Part shown: positions 9,627-17,896 of the stretch, piece after piece | How positions within the stretch are numbered: the stretch's first letter is position 1 | How the letters are laid out: the number at the start of each line of letters is the position of its first letter | NCBI GenBank assembly: GCA_003153775.1 | Contig: PMBI01000059.1 | Location: 64,647 to 128,646, forward strand | DNA: 64,000 nucleotides | Reading direction: 5' to 3' | Source of the DNA: Syntrophaceae bacterium | GTDB lineage: Bacteria > Desulfobacterota > Syntrophia > Syntrophales > UBA2185 | Made by a program: the position numbers and the translations under genes | The notes under the pieces: generated by a model | Seen by the model: only the letters and a program-made list of their open reading frames with translations | The model's database searches: none | Told to the model about the DNA's origin: nothing

Positions 9627-9703
9627 GCGCCCGTAGCTCAGATGGATAGAGTGGCAGACTTCGAATCTGTTGGTCGTACGTTCAAGTCGTACCGGGCGCG
9701 CCA
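9627..9703 (+). tRNA. tRNA-Arg (anticodon TCG)
   Basis: Acceptor gcgcccg pairs with cgggcgc, discriminator G, encoded CCA. The loop CTTCGAA gives anticodon TCG, which reads CGN codons. Confidence 0.93.
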
Positions 9704-9742
9704 GATTATTGGATTATTTGTAAATCTTTGAAAAAAACGTGT

Positions 9743-9818
9743 GGGCCCTTAGCTCAGCAGGTAGAGCAACTGACTCTTAATCAGTAGGTTGTCGGTTCGA
9801 GCCCGACAGGGCTCACCA
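9743..9818 (+). tRNA. tRNA-Lys (anticodon CTT)
   Basis: Acceptor gggccct pairs with agggctc, with encoded CCA. The loop CTCTTAA gives anticodon CTT, which reads AAG. It is the last tRNA of the cluster and is followed directly by a terminator. Confidence 0.93.
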
Positions 9819-9827
9819 GAAAAATAG

Positions 9828-9855
9828 AGGGGTTAAGTGAAATTCTTAACCCCTT
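9828..9855 (+). terminator. Terminator after the tRNA cluster
   Basis: A ten-base arm aggggttaag and its complement cttaacccct are followed by TTATTG. It lies between the tRNAs and the converging receiver gene and may act in both directions. Confidence 0.7.
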
Positions 9856-9919
9856 TATTGCTTTTGCAAAGCAGGATTATTGTCCAATACGTAATTCTTA
9901 GCCTTCGGCATTCAGTATT

Positions 9920-10333
9920 TCATTGGATGCTCTTGAAGACTCCATCTATTTTAGCCATCAGTTCTTCAGGAGTCACCGGCTTGGCTATAAAATTCCTTCC
10001 CCCTATAATTCCCTCTTGTGATTGAACCTGCCGTCTTGATGCGATGGCGGTAATGAATAATATGGGGATCTTCCGCGTTCTTGGGCTATCGAACAGTAGC
10101 TCCGCCACCTGACCGCCGCCCATTTCCGGCATAATTATATCGAGAAGAATTAAATCAGGACGCTCTTTCGAGGCCAGGACTACGCCGCTGCTTCCGCTCG
10201 TAGTTGTCATTATCTCAAATCTACCAGTCTTCTCAAGGTTGAGCTTGACAAAAAAGCAGAAATCTTCTTCGTCATCAATGAGCAATATTCTCTTCTTTTC
10301 AGGCGCTGCTTTTGATTTGACTTGTTCGGCCAT
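9920..10333 (-). CDS. Single-domain response regulator (CheY-like)
   Basis: A stand-alone receiver domain with acidic pocket IDDEED, phospho-acceptor aspartate in LILLDIIMPEMGG (residue 65 from the chosen start), a T/S switch (FITA) and the conserved lysine in AKPV. It has no output domain, so it must act through a partner. The ATG at 10333 has AGGAG just upstream and is preferred to the TTG at 10351 of the ORF track. It lies downstream of the GAF histidine kinase on the same strand, with a kinase remnant between them, and is its probable substrate. Confidence 0.85.
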   Translation of the reverse strand: MAEQVKSKAAPEKKRILLIDDEEDFCFFVKLNLEKTGRFEIMTTTSGSSGVVLASKERPDLILLDIIMPEMGGGQVAELLFDSPRTRKIPILFITAIASRRQVQSQEGIIGGRNFIAKPVTPEELMAKIDGVFKSIQ

Positions 10334-10372
10334 GATGCTCTCCTGTATCAATGATTGAAATCGTCTGCATTG

Positions 10373-10530
10373 TTAAACGCAATCGCCGACGGCGGCGATA
10401 ACGCCTAAGGCTGCCAGTTTCTCGGACTGGATCAGCTGACTCTGTGGCTCTTCGTCTTCTTCAAGCGCGGCTTCGCGGGAGTTGATGAGGGTTTGCGCAA
10501 AAAACTCCGTTGTTCCTACAACCGGCGCTC
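10373..10530 (-). pseudogene. Remnant of a histidine kinase (linker and start of HisKA)
   Basis: Between the kinase stop and the receiver start, one minus-strand frame reads ...LEEDEEPQSQLIQSEKLAALG and then VIAAV before a stop. The segment QLIQSEKLAALG is the typical entry to a HisKA phosphoacceptor helix, but the H-box and everything after it are missing and no start codon or ribosome site is seen. It is best read as a decayed or deleted second kinase gene once sitting between kinase and receiver. Recognition is by motif only. Confidence 0.5.
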
Positions 10531-10533
10531 TAT

Positions 10534-12093
10534 TTAACCCACGGGTAATTCGACAACAACCTCGGTTCCTTCCTGAGGCTTACTATCTATCCGGATAGTG
10601 CCGTGGTGTTTGTCAATTATCCCTTTCGTGATGGAGAGTCCCAGGCCTGTGTTTCCCAAATTATCCTTTGTTGTGAAAAAAGGATCGAACGCTTTTTCAA
10701 TCTTGTCTGCAGGGATGCCGCAACCCACATCGGTAAATGAGATCCGCAGATACGGCTGATCATCTTGATTTCTTATCTGCCGTACGCCGATCGTTATCGT
10801 TCCACCGTCCTCCATGGCCTCTACCGAGTTTAAGAGAATATTGGCGAATGCCTGTTTGATTTGATCGGTGTCAATGCTCACCGGTGGTGCATCCGGCGCG
10901 TATTGCCTGACTACCTGTATGTGTTTGGTGTCGATCTGATGTTCTACAAATGACAGGGTCTCCTCTATGACAGGCGTAATCTCCACTTTTTCCGTCTGAA
11001 TTGATATCTGACGTGTGAAACTGAGAAGCCCTTTCACTATAGTATCCGCCCGCTCCGCTGATTTCCTGATTCGTTCCACGGCGTCAGCCAGCAAAGGATC
11101 AGAGCCGGACGATGTTTTCAAATATTCGATGCCCTGAATAATGATGGCGAGAGGATTTTTCACCTCATGTGCAATCCCCGCGACAAATGTGCCTACAGCG
11201 GCTAATTTCTCGGCCTGCATCAAGTCTTCGTGCAATCTTTTCTGGATTTCCTCTGCGCGCTTGCGATCGGTAATTTCCTGCTCCAATTTGATGTTTCGCT
11301 CCTCTATATCTTCTATATAATCTGCAATCTGTGATTGAAGCAGTGCATTCTCGAGGGTTAATTTGATCTCAATAAGCATGGTTGATAAGAGACTTTCATC
11401 CTTGGCATCGAAAGCCCCTTCTGATTTTTTGCGCGACAGGTTAATAATAGCTGTGACATCGCCCTTGTGCCTCGCATAGATGGGTATGCTGAGAAAGGAA
11501 GGCGAACCGTATTTGGGATCGTTTTTCTTCTGGGTCCTCGGATCCCTCTCGATATCCTTCACGAGGAGAGGTTTTCCTTCGGTAATTACCTGCTTAATGA
11601 CAGAGTCTGCGATATCGATATATTCGCCTTTTTTCAAACCGCCCTTTATGCCTCTCGATCCGACAAGGCGAAGGCGTTTCGTATCGGGATCGACAACAAA
11701 TGACGAGCCGATCTGGGAATTTGTCACTGAAAGTGCAGCATCAAGAAAAGTATTAAGAAGATCTTCGAAGTCCCTATTTTGGAAGGCTTTATTTGCAACA
11801 TCCTTGATGGCCGTGAGTTCTATGTGGCTTTGAGACGCCTGTTCCGTCAGTTCTTGTATAACAGATTCTGCGAAGGAGAAGACATTGTCGAATATACTGA
11901 AAAGTATATATAAGCCGGTAAGGACGATGAGCAAAATAATGACAAAGAGCGTGCTTACATAGTAAGTAAAGGTTACGTCCGCATCATAATGCATGTACAC
12001 GAGGATCAGTGCCGGAAACACAATAATCGATGATCCCACGAGGACAAATTTTCTTTTTACATCCCTGTTTATCGTGCTGAATCTTTCATCCAC
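10534..12093 (-). CDS. Membrane sensor histidine kinase with GAF domain
   Basis: Two N-terminal membrane helices (about residues 17-35 and 43-68) are separated by only a few residues. A GAF-like domain (about 105-255), a coiled coil and a HisKA domain follow, with phospho-accepting H309 in GTFVAGIAHEVKNP. The HATPase domain has the DVGCGIP and GNTGLGL boxes. The minimal periplasmic loop suggests that sensing is by the GAF domain or within the membrane. The start is GTG with AGAGGGG upstream. The receiver downstream is its likely partner. Confidence 0.9.
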   Translation of the reverse strand: MDERFSTINRDVKRKFVLVGSSIIVFPALILVYMHYDADVTFTYYVSTLFVIILLIVLTGLYILFSIFDNVFSFAESVIQELTEQASQSHIELTAIKDVANKAFQNRDFEDLLNTFLDAALSVTNSQIGSSFVVDPDTKRLRLVGSRGIKGGLKKGEYIDIADSVIKQVITEGKPLLVKDIERDPRTQKKNDPKYGSPSFLSIPIYARHKGDVTAIINLSRKKSEGAFDAKDESLLSTMLIEIKLTLENALLQSQIADYIEDIEERNIKLEQEITDRKRAEEIQKRLHEDLMQAEKLAAVGTFVAGIAHEVKNPLAIIIQGIEYLKTSSGSDPLLADAVERIRKSAERADTIVKGLLSFTRQISIQTEKVEITPVIEETLSFVEHQIDTKHIQVVRQYAPDAPPVSIDTDQIKQAFANILLNSVEAMEDGGTITIGVRQIRNQDDQPYLRISFTDVGCGIPADKIEKAFDPFFTTKDNLGNTGLGLSITKGIIDKHHGTIRIDSKPQEGTEVVVELPVG

Positions 12094-12250
12094 AGTGACA
12101 CCCCTCTTGCTTGTCAGTTAAATGATTTCTACTTTTAACTCAAAACGGCTCAAGACGCAAAGATTTTTCACATAAAGTTCACATCAAAGACGGATGGGGT
12201 CTGTGGGGCGGCACCAGTAATCGGAAGTGCATAGCGTCAGTAAATTGACG

Positions 12251-13408
12251 TTATGGGATACCATGGGTGGAGGCGTTATCGCTAAGGGTACAGGTGAGGG
12301 CTCCTGTGATCTGAACATTGCCATCCCGGCCATTGACGCTTGCCCCGTTCCAGTCTGTTGTTCCGGCGTCGTTAGTTGCCGACATGTTGAAGGTGATGGC
12401 AGATCCACAGGCAGTAGTCGTGCATGCCGAATCAGAGTAAAAAGCGATAGAGCTTCCCTGATAGATATCGATGTAACAATCGCCTGCGGCACATACGCCA
12501 AGTGCTGTTGAGTTAATCGTTACGCAACCATTGGTTCCAGCAAGTCTGGCATAGTGCGTGGCCCCTGAATTATTCTGTATCCTGATCTTGGTTTTCTGCG
12601 TTGTGCATACCTTGTTATATAATTCGCCGTACGTGAGTTCGGCAATGAGATTTCCGTATGTGTTATCATTTGTCCTGTTGGCCGTTTCGTATTCGCGGGA
12701 CGAACCCGCTACGTTCTTCCCTGTCAGTCCGAGTGGTGCATTGAAGACGTTTTCTGCAGGCGTCTGGCTGATGGCTACTGAGGCGACACCGTAGCCCTGG
12801 CCTGCGGCACCGATATTGCCGTCATCCGCCCCATCGTTCTGGTTCGTGACGCACGGCACGCGCAGTACGCCCGCGTCTGCTGCATGAGACAGATATTCAA
12901 ATAAGACACCGCAGAAAGAACCCTGTGTGGTGTTGGTAAGCCCGCCCTGCGCGCCTGCTGCGGTATCGTAACTTATGTCATAAAAAAACACACTGCCGAA
13001 GGAATCTCTGCCTCCCGGCAACTGGAGCTGCAGGGTCTGGAAAGGCACGTGGCACGGAGGGTTTGCGCAGGTGCAACTGCAAGAAGTGCCGCAAGCAGTG
13101 GGGTCGGGGTTTGATACGCCTGTATTATTCGGCGGGATTGTCGTATCGGGGCAGGGGAGCCTCCCGTTCGCTATGGCAAAACTGATGACGGAATTTTTAA
13201 TATTGTCGAGGTTCGTTCTTGTCGTGGATAATCTTGTGCTCGCTATAGATGATCGCCAGAATGTAACGCCGGCGCCCAGCATCAATCCAATTATTACGAG
13301 AACCACTGAAATTTCGACCAGCGAAAAGCCTTTTGGTGAATTCGCCACAAATCTGTCTTTTAAATCCTCCGCAAAAAGGATTTGTTCATTTTTTTCTGTG
13401 CCAGGCAT
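12251..13408 (-). CDS. Large prepilin-like protein with cysteine-rich insert
   Basis: A type III (class A) prepilin signature SPKGFSLVE occurs at residues 24-32. Cleavage is expected between G27 and F28, with the conserved glutamate at mature position 5, followed by a hydrophobic helix. The mature protein would have about 358 residues, much longer than a major pilin, and holds a short insert with many cysteines (CGTSCSCTCANPPC) near residue 120. Size and content point to a minor or tip pilin or pseudopilin. The 27-residue leader is long. It is downstream of the smaller prepilin and separated from it by a strong hairpin. Assembly would need one of the pilus machines and a prepilin peptidase not seen in this window. 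Confidence 0.75.
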   Translation of the reverse strand: MPGTEKNEQILFAEDLKDRFVANSPKGFSLVEISVVLVIIGLMLGAGVTFWRSSIASTRLSTTRTNLDNIKNSVISFAIANGRLPCPDTTIPPNNTGVSNPDPTACGTSCSCTCANPPCHVPFQTLQLQLPGGRDSFGSVFFYDISYDTAAGAQGGLTNTTQGSFCGVLFEYLSHAADAGVLRVPCVTNQNDGADDGNIGAAGQGYGVASVAISQTPAENVFNAPLGLTGKNVAGSSREYETANRTNDNTYGNLIAELTYGELYNKVCTTQKTKIRIQNNSGATHYARLAGTNGCVTINSTALGVCAAGDCYIDIYQGSSIAFYSDSACTTTACGSAITFNMSATNDAGTTDWNGASVNGRDGNVQITGALTCTLSDNASTHGIP

Positions 13409-13470
13409 CGATGGGCCTCGTCGTCAGTGAATTGACCCTCGTCCGAGAAAAGTATGAGAAAAAGATGGAG

Positions 13471-13503
13471 ACAGATAAGGGGAGGCCATGTCCCCTTATC
13501 TGT
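13471..13503 (-). terminator. Strong hairpin between two prepilin genes
   Basis: A perfect 13-base inverted repeat (acagataagggga and its complement) surrounds a 7-base loop. Read on the minus strand it is followed by ctccatcttttt. It sits between the stop of the small prepilin gene and the start of the large one. It could be a partial terminator or an RNA-stabilising element that makes the first gene more abundant. Confidence 0.6.
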
Positions 13504-13583
13504 CGATAAGGAAAAGCGCCGGCAGCAGGAAAATCGGAGCCGGCAATGTACCGAATGCGCTTACTGCCTTACGTGAATTTCGC

Positions 13584-14228
13584 TTAGAGCTTGAACTCAA
13601 GCTGGAAAACACCAGTGGTGGCTGCCATATAGTCTGTCTTTCCCCTTATTGTGCCCGTCGCCGCTCCCGCGGGCGTAGCAAGGTTTCCGTCGTCAAATTG
13701 CTGATCGATGAGCTGGCAGACGTCATACGGCATATTCTGGAAATGTATCCAGTGAGTCAGGAGTTTGGGTACGAGAGGCGCTTCGTAATAGCTGACGGCA
13801 ATAGCCCCGCCATAGGGATGCACGGGGTTGGTGAAGCCGCTACCCGCAAGAATACCTGACTGCCTCAGTTCAGCCCAGAGGTCACACTGTTCCGTACCTG
13901 TCGCCGCGCAGGCGAAATCGGCGGGTGTAGTTGCGGCGCCGACGTCTATCAGGGCATTGCCATCGCCGCTTGTAACCACAGGATTTGAAAATCTTGCTGC
14001 AGCTTGCGGGTCGTCGCCGGGATAATACTGATACCTGTCAAAGTAGGTATAGATTGCAGCGGCGATCTCCTTCTGCATGTTGTACGTTCTTTTAATCTTT
14101 GCGTTCGTGATGAGCTCCTGCCCCTTGATGACGCCGGCAAGAATCAAGCCGATGATTACCAGCACGATTGCCAACTCCACAAGGGTAAAACCTCTTTCAC
14201 GGTTGATTGCGTAATTAAACATCTTCAC
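13584..14228 (-). CDS. Type IV prepilin-like protein
   Basis: The N terminus RERGFTLVELA is a textbook prepilin cleavage site (after G13, with E at mature position 5), followed by a hydrophobic helix of about 20 residues. The remaining 180 residues are a globular head with an RYQYYPGDDP segment common in type IV pilins and pseudopilins. The gene has a strong ribosome site (GGGAGGTG) and the best promoter match in the window, so it is probably highly expressed. The next gene downstream is a larger prepilin. Whether it is a pilus or a secretion pseudopilus subunit cannot be told. Confidence 0.82.
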   Translation of the reverse strand: MKMFNYAINRERGFTLVELAIVLVIIGLILAGVIKGQELITNAKIKRTYNMQKEIAAAIYTYFDRYQYYPGDDPQAAARFSNPVVTSGDGNALIDVGAATTPADFACAATGTEQCDLWAELRQSGILAGSGFTNPVHPYGGAIAVSYYEAPLVPKLLTHWIHFQNMPYDVCQLIDQQFDDGNLATPAGAATGTIRGKTDYMAATTGVFQLEFKL

Positions 14229-14274
14229 CTCCCTTTTTTGTCATCAAAATAGGCGGTTACACTCATATGGTTGC

Positions 14275-14303
14275 ATTAAAAGTCTGTGAACAGTAATTGT
14301 CAA
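14275..14303 (-). promoter_or_regulatory. Strong sigma-70-type promoter for the prepilin gene
   Basis: On the minus strand TTGACA is followed after 17 bases by TTTAAT (5 of 6 matches). Transcription would start about 40 bases before the prepilin ATG. Confidence 0.7.
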
Positions 14304-14316
14304 GTGTAAAATAATT

Positions 14317-15387
14317 TTACTCTCTCTTGCCATTTGGTAGCGTGACCTCAAATGTCACGCCTGCCAGCTCAGGAAGAACACGGATATCCCCTTTAATGGC
14401 GTTCGCAATGTTCTTTGCCTGAAAGAGGCCGATTCCCAGCCCCCCTTTCTTTGTGGAATAAAAGGGCTCGAATAGCCGGGCATTGCCGTCTATGGGGCTT
14501 CCCGTATCGGAGATCTCGATTCTTAAGCCTTCTTCTGTAGAAGCTATATCGATACGGCAGGTGATATCCGGTTCGCTCAGGGTCTTGTCGTAAACATTTC
14601 TCAAGATGTTGTCGAAAACGGAAATGACCTTGTACTGCTCGGCGACGATCGAACCCTCGCCTCTTACAGTGCAGTTGAGCCTGTAGTGCTTTGCCAGATT
14701 TTCCAGTGAGGCTCTTATATCTATCGTCGTCTTATCGACCGTCTCGACATCAGCGCCTTTTTCCATCTCGAGAAGGCTGATGATTGCCGCTCCCCGCCGG
14801 GATTGTGCGGGAAGGGTTTCTTTAAGATAAGAGATGAAACGCTCCTGTCTTTCCGGAGTTTCTAAATGGCGCACGTTATATGAGAGAAATTCTATGAATT
14901 GGGCGAGATTCTTGGCATCGTGGAGGATAAATGTCTGGAGCTTGGAAAATTTGTAAAAGGCTTCGTGAATAACTTTAATCCTCAGGAGCACATCCATTTC
15001 GACGAGGAAGAAGAGAATTTCAAGGACTATCATATTCAGATAGTATTGCTCACCCCGTGAATGACGCGGCATGATTCCGATTCTTATCCGGTAATCGACT
15101 CTCTGTACTTCTTTTTCAAGATACTCTCCGCGAAGGGCTTTCTCGTTCTCAAGGGCCGTGTTCAGGTAGAGGACATCATAATACAGATCATCTATATTTA
15201 TTTTTCTTAGGACCTGTATAACCGCCGGCAAGAAGCGCTGAATATCGCATTCGAGCACGGTATTGAGGTCGAAGAGTTCCAGTATGGAACGGATGGCCTT
15301 TCGCGTGAGGTATCTGATGTAAATGAGAACGCCGATGATAACGAGACCGGCAAAAATAAAGAAAGGATAGATGGATTCAATCGTCAT
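14317..15387 (-). CDS. Sensor histidine kinase with atypical H-box
   Basis: One N-terminal membrane helix (residues 7-26) and a cytoplasmic region of about 120 residues without a clear family precede the catalytic part. The phospho-acceptor candidate is H156 in FILHDAKNL, which matches the HDxKN-type box of PrsK-like kinases rather than HisKA. An ATPase domain follows with DTGSPI and GGLGIGL. It overlaps the end of the upstream response regulator by 11 bases, so the pair is translationally coupled. A role in controlling the adjacent prepilin genes is an inference from position. Confidence 0.8.
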   Translation of the reverse strand: MTIESIYPFFIFAGLVIIGVLIYIRYLTRKAIRSILELFDLNTVLECDIQRFLPAVIQVLRKINIDDLYYDVLYLNTALENEKALRGEYLEKEVQRVDYRIRIGIMPRHSRGEQYYLNMIVLEILFFLVEMDVLLRIKVIHEAFYKFSKLQTFILHDAKNLAQFIEFLSYNVRHLETPERQERFISYLKETLPAQSRRGAAIISLLEMEKGADVETVDKTTIDIRASLENLAKHYRLNCTVRGEGSIVAEQYKVISVFDNILRNVYDKTLSEPDITCRIDIASTEEGLRIEISDTGSPIDGNARLFEPFYSTKKGGLGIGLFQAKNIANAIKGDIRVLPELAGVTFEVTLPNGKRE

Positions 15388-15976
15388 GGGTTCTCCTGAC
15401 GCCGAACTTCTTCAGGAAATAATAGAGACTCTCTCTTTTTACACCGAGTATTTTTGCCGACTGGTAAACGTTGAAATTCGTATCCCTCAATATCCTGAGG
15501 ATAATATTCTTGTCTGCCTCGTCCCGCAGTGTCTGCAGACCCTTACCCATCTCAACATCCAGTGAGATTTTCTTGATCCCCTGCTTCTCGAGTTGTTCTT
15601 CCGTTTCTTTGAACAGCAGAGCCCGTTCAATGGAATAGAGAATTTTTTCCGTGCTTGCCGGTTTCAGAATGTAGTCGAATGCCCCTGCCTTGATTGCTTC
15701 CAGGGCTACCCCTTCCGTCTTCTGGCCCGTGAGGATCAGAACCTTGCAAGAGTATCTGTCCAGCACATGATCGAGCACCCTTAGCCCCTCATCGTGCGTG
15801 CCTTCGTAGGGAGGCAATCCAAGGTCGAGGATGACGATATCAATTTTATTGGTCTTAAGGGCGTCGAAGGCCTCTTTCTTATTTCCCGCCTCAAATATGG
15901 AATGCGTATTCTCGAGAAAAAAGCGAATCTGCTTTCTTAGAGCAACGTCATCTTCGATGAGGAGGATGGAAACCAT
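15377..15976 (-). CDS. Response regulator with Fis-type HTH
   Basis: A receiver domain (acidic pocket LIEDD, phospho-acceptor D51 in VILDLGLPP, K in LKPAS) is joined to a C-terminal Fis-like helix-turn-helix at about residues 160-195 (SAKILGVKRESLYYFLKK). There is no sigma-54 AAA+ domain, so the layout is like ActR/PrrA-type regulators. At 199 residues it is complete. It is the first gene of the regulator-kinase pair and lies just upstream of the prepilin genes on the same strand. Confidence 0.87.
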   Translation of the reverse strand: MVSILLIEDDVALRKQIRFFLENTHSIFEAGNKKEAFDALKTNKIDIVILDLGLPPYEGTHDEGLRVLDHVLDRYSCKVLILTGQKTEGVALEAIKAGAFDYILKPASTEKILYSIERALLFKETEEQLEKQGIKKISLDVEMGKGLQTLRDEADKNIILRILRDTNFNVYQSAKILGVKRESLYYFLKKFGVRRTHDD

Positions 15977-16160
15977 GATTCAGTCCCGTCAGTGCCGCTT
16001 AATTAGCTTGTCAGAATAAGTAATTGATATGAAAATATTTTGCAATTACAATTTTATGTGGTAGTTTGCATTAGGACTCTATTGTGTCCCGGAGATTTCT
16101 TGCATGTAGCATGATTGCCGTTGTGAAGCGTGCATGCGCGAAGGAACATTTTTGAGAATG

Positions 16161-16271
16161 AATTCAATAGCGAGCGCATTCCCCGCGGCTTGCTCCGGGG
16201 TAAGCGAGCGAATGCCGAATGACTGTTCCCCAAGAATCGAAGGTTCTCCGCAGCTTGCTGCGGAGAGCTTC
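16161..16271. repeat. GC-rich palindromic repeat element in the 15977-16283 gap
   Basis: In an otherwise empty gap of about 300 bases lie two hairpins of similar composition. One has ccccg and cggggt arms around ggcttgct. The other is a 9-base perfect repeat, ctccgcagc tt gctgcggag (16246-16265). The pattern resembles REP-like palindromic elements. The sequence gaagctctccgcag at 33586-33599 is an exact reverse match to part of it. Confidence 0.5.
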
Positions 16272-16283
16272 AATGTAAAAACG

Positions 16284-16814
16284 ATGCTGCGTCTGTCCTT
16301 CGTAATTTTTGTCTTTTCTCTGATTCTCTGTCCGGTACATGCGCACGCCTTCTGTTTTGAAGAAGCCGGCAAGGCCCATAATATCAGCCATGATCTTCTT
16401 GAGGCGATAGCGAGCGTGGAATCCGGGTTGAACGCAAAGGCCGTCCACATAAATGGAAATGGGACAGCGGACCTGGGATTGATACAGATCAACTCTGCGT
16501 GGATCGATCCCATGCGACTGAATAGGGAAGAGCTTATTTCGAATCCCTGCTATAACGTTAAGGCCGGTGCGGGAATTCTCAGGCAATGCATAGACACGCA
16601 TGGATATACATGGGAAGCTGTCGGGTGTTATAACGCCAAGAGTAGGGATAAACGGGTCGGGTATTCGTGGAAGATATACCGTGAGCTTAAGAAGGAGAAG
16701 GGAAGAACGTTGGCAAAGAAGAAGGAACGATTGCCCGACGGTGCAGGTTCGGGACAATCACTGTATTTCCGGGTGCGTGACGCCGAAAGCCACGTCGTTA
16801 GCGAACAACCATGA
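16284..16814 (+). CDS. Exported lytic transglycosylase (VirB1/IpgF-like)
   Basis: A small SLT-fold transglycosylase of the kind that opens peptidoglycan for secretion or pilus machines. Counting from the ATG at 16284, a signal peptide covers residues 1-22 (ending AHA). The catalytic glutamate is E46 in ASVESGLN, followed by LGLIQINS and GCYNAKS. The ORF track start at 16134 adds 50 residues that run through the palindromic repeat and precede the signal peptide, so it is rejected. The stop overlaps the next gene's start by ATGA, which couples it to the TPR protein. Position beside a pilus/secretion operon suggests a role in letting that machine cross the wall. Confidence 0.85.
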   Translation: MLRLSFVIFVFSLILCPVHAHAFCFEEAGKAHNISHDLLEAIASVESGLNAKAVHINGNGTADLGLIQINSAWIDPMRLNREELISNPCYNVKAGAGILRQCIDTHGYTWEAVGCYNAKSRDKRVGYSWKIYRELKKEKGRTLAKKKERLPDGAGSGQSLYFRVRDAESHVVSEQP

Positions 16815-17896
16815 GTCTGATTACCGATCTACTCTCCAAAGTCAAGCAGCGGGAAGGGAGCAGGGACGTCCCCCCGACCCTGACGGATGCAGTTTCCAAG
16901 TCAAGGGCGGAGAGGCAGACCAGAAAAAAGCTGGGAGTGATCCTTCTTCTCATCTTCTTGCTGATTGGTGGATGGTTCGGCGTGGTTTCGCTTATGGAGA
17001 ACTTGAAGGAGCGACCTGCGGTTGTGCGTGCGCCGGTCCCGCCCACGCCTGCATTTGTGCCGTCCTCTCAGCCGGCAACTCCTACTTTGCAGGCTCAGCC
17101 GCATACAGATGCAGCCGTGGCAGGCGCGAAGGCTTCAAGTATGGCTGGGACCGTCCCAATGACTGAACGAATGAAGGCGTCCCCTGCGCGTTCCTATAGA
17201 AAACGGATCAAAGCGAGAAAATTCACCGAAGGGACTGTACTGGAAAAGGATGGCCCCATGAACGAGGTGAGAAGGGAGAAGGCATCTGGCGAAGAACTGT
17301 CCGGTTCGACAAAGGCATCGCAGGTATTTAACAGGGATGATAAGGATTTTGCACTATATGCGGCGCGCACATATGAGACGCAGGGAAAATATCATCAAGC
17401 CCTTTTACAGTATAAGACTGTGCTCGCCATGGAGCCCAGTAATTACGCTGTCATGAATAACATATCCGGCATGCTCATTTATCTTGGTTCATACGAGGAA
17501 TCCATGAAGTATGCGCGAAGGGCTCTTAATCTGAGGAAAGACAATGTACCTTCTTTGGTTAATATAGGTATTAATTACAGCTATCTTGGCAAGCCTTCGG
17601 AGAGCGAAGACTGTTTCCGGCGGGCATTGACAATAGAGCCGGGAAATCGTTACGCACTCTTGAATCTTGCGCTGCTTTATGAGAAGCAGAGCGCCTTTGA
17701 CAAGGCCGATCAATATTACGAGAGGCTCTCGCAGGAGGGAGATGCCGAGGGTTATATGGGGTTGGCGCGAATAGCTGAGAAGCAGAATAGAATTGCCGAT
17801 GCAACCCATTTTTACAGGATGGTGAAATCAATGGATAACACGGATTCCAAGGCATCAAATGCGGCAAGCGAGAGATTAATGAGGCTTACGAAGTGA
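16811..17896 (+). CDS. Membrane-anchored TPR protein
   Basis: A short cytoplasmic N terminus, one membrane helix (about residues 41-60), a proline-rich linker and tetratricopeptide repeats from about residue 170 to the end (for example YLGSYEESMKYARRALNL and YLGKPSESEDCFRRAL). The topology resembles MshN/PilF-like accessory proteins of pilus systems. It is coupled to the transglycosylase upstream, and its last 21 bases overlap the 3' end of the converging ExeA-like gene. A scaffold role in the adjacent assembly system is inferred from context. Confidence 0.75.
   Translation: MSLITDLLSKVKQREGSRDVPPTLTDAVSKSRAERQTRKKLGVILLLIFLLIGGWFGVVSLMENLKERPAVVRAPVPPTPAFVPSSQPATPTLQAQPHTDAAVAGAKASSMAGTVPMTERMKASPARSYRKRIKARKFTEGTVLEKDGPMNEVRREKASGEELSGSTKASQVFNRDDKDFALYAARTYETQGKYHQALLQYKTVLAMEPSNYAVMNNISGMLIYLGSYEESMKYARRALNLRKDNVPSLVNIGINYSYLGKPSESEDCFRRALTIEPGNRYALLNLALLYEKQSAFDKADQYYERLSQEGDAEGYMGLARIAEKQNRIADATHFYRMVKSMDNTDSKASNAASERLMRLTK

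Noticed and set aside
12184-12501. 105-codon minus-strand ORF in another frame
   Set aside because: It overlaps the 3' part of the large prepilin gene and has no signals of its own.
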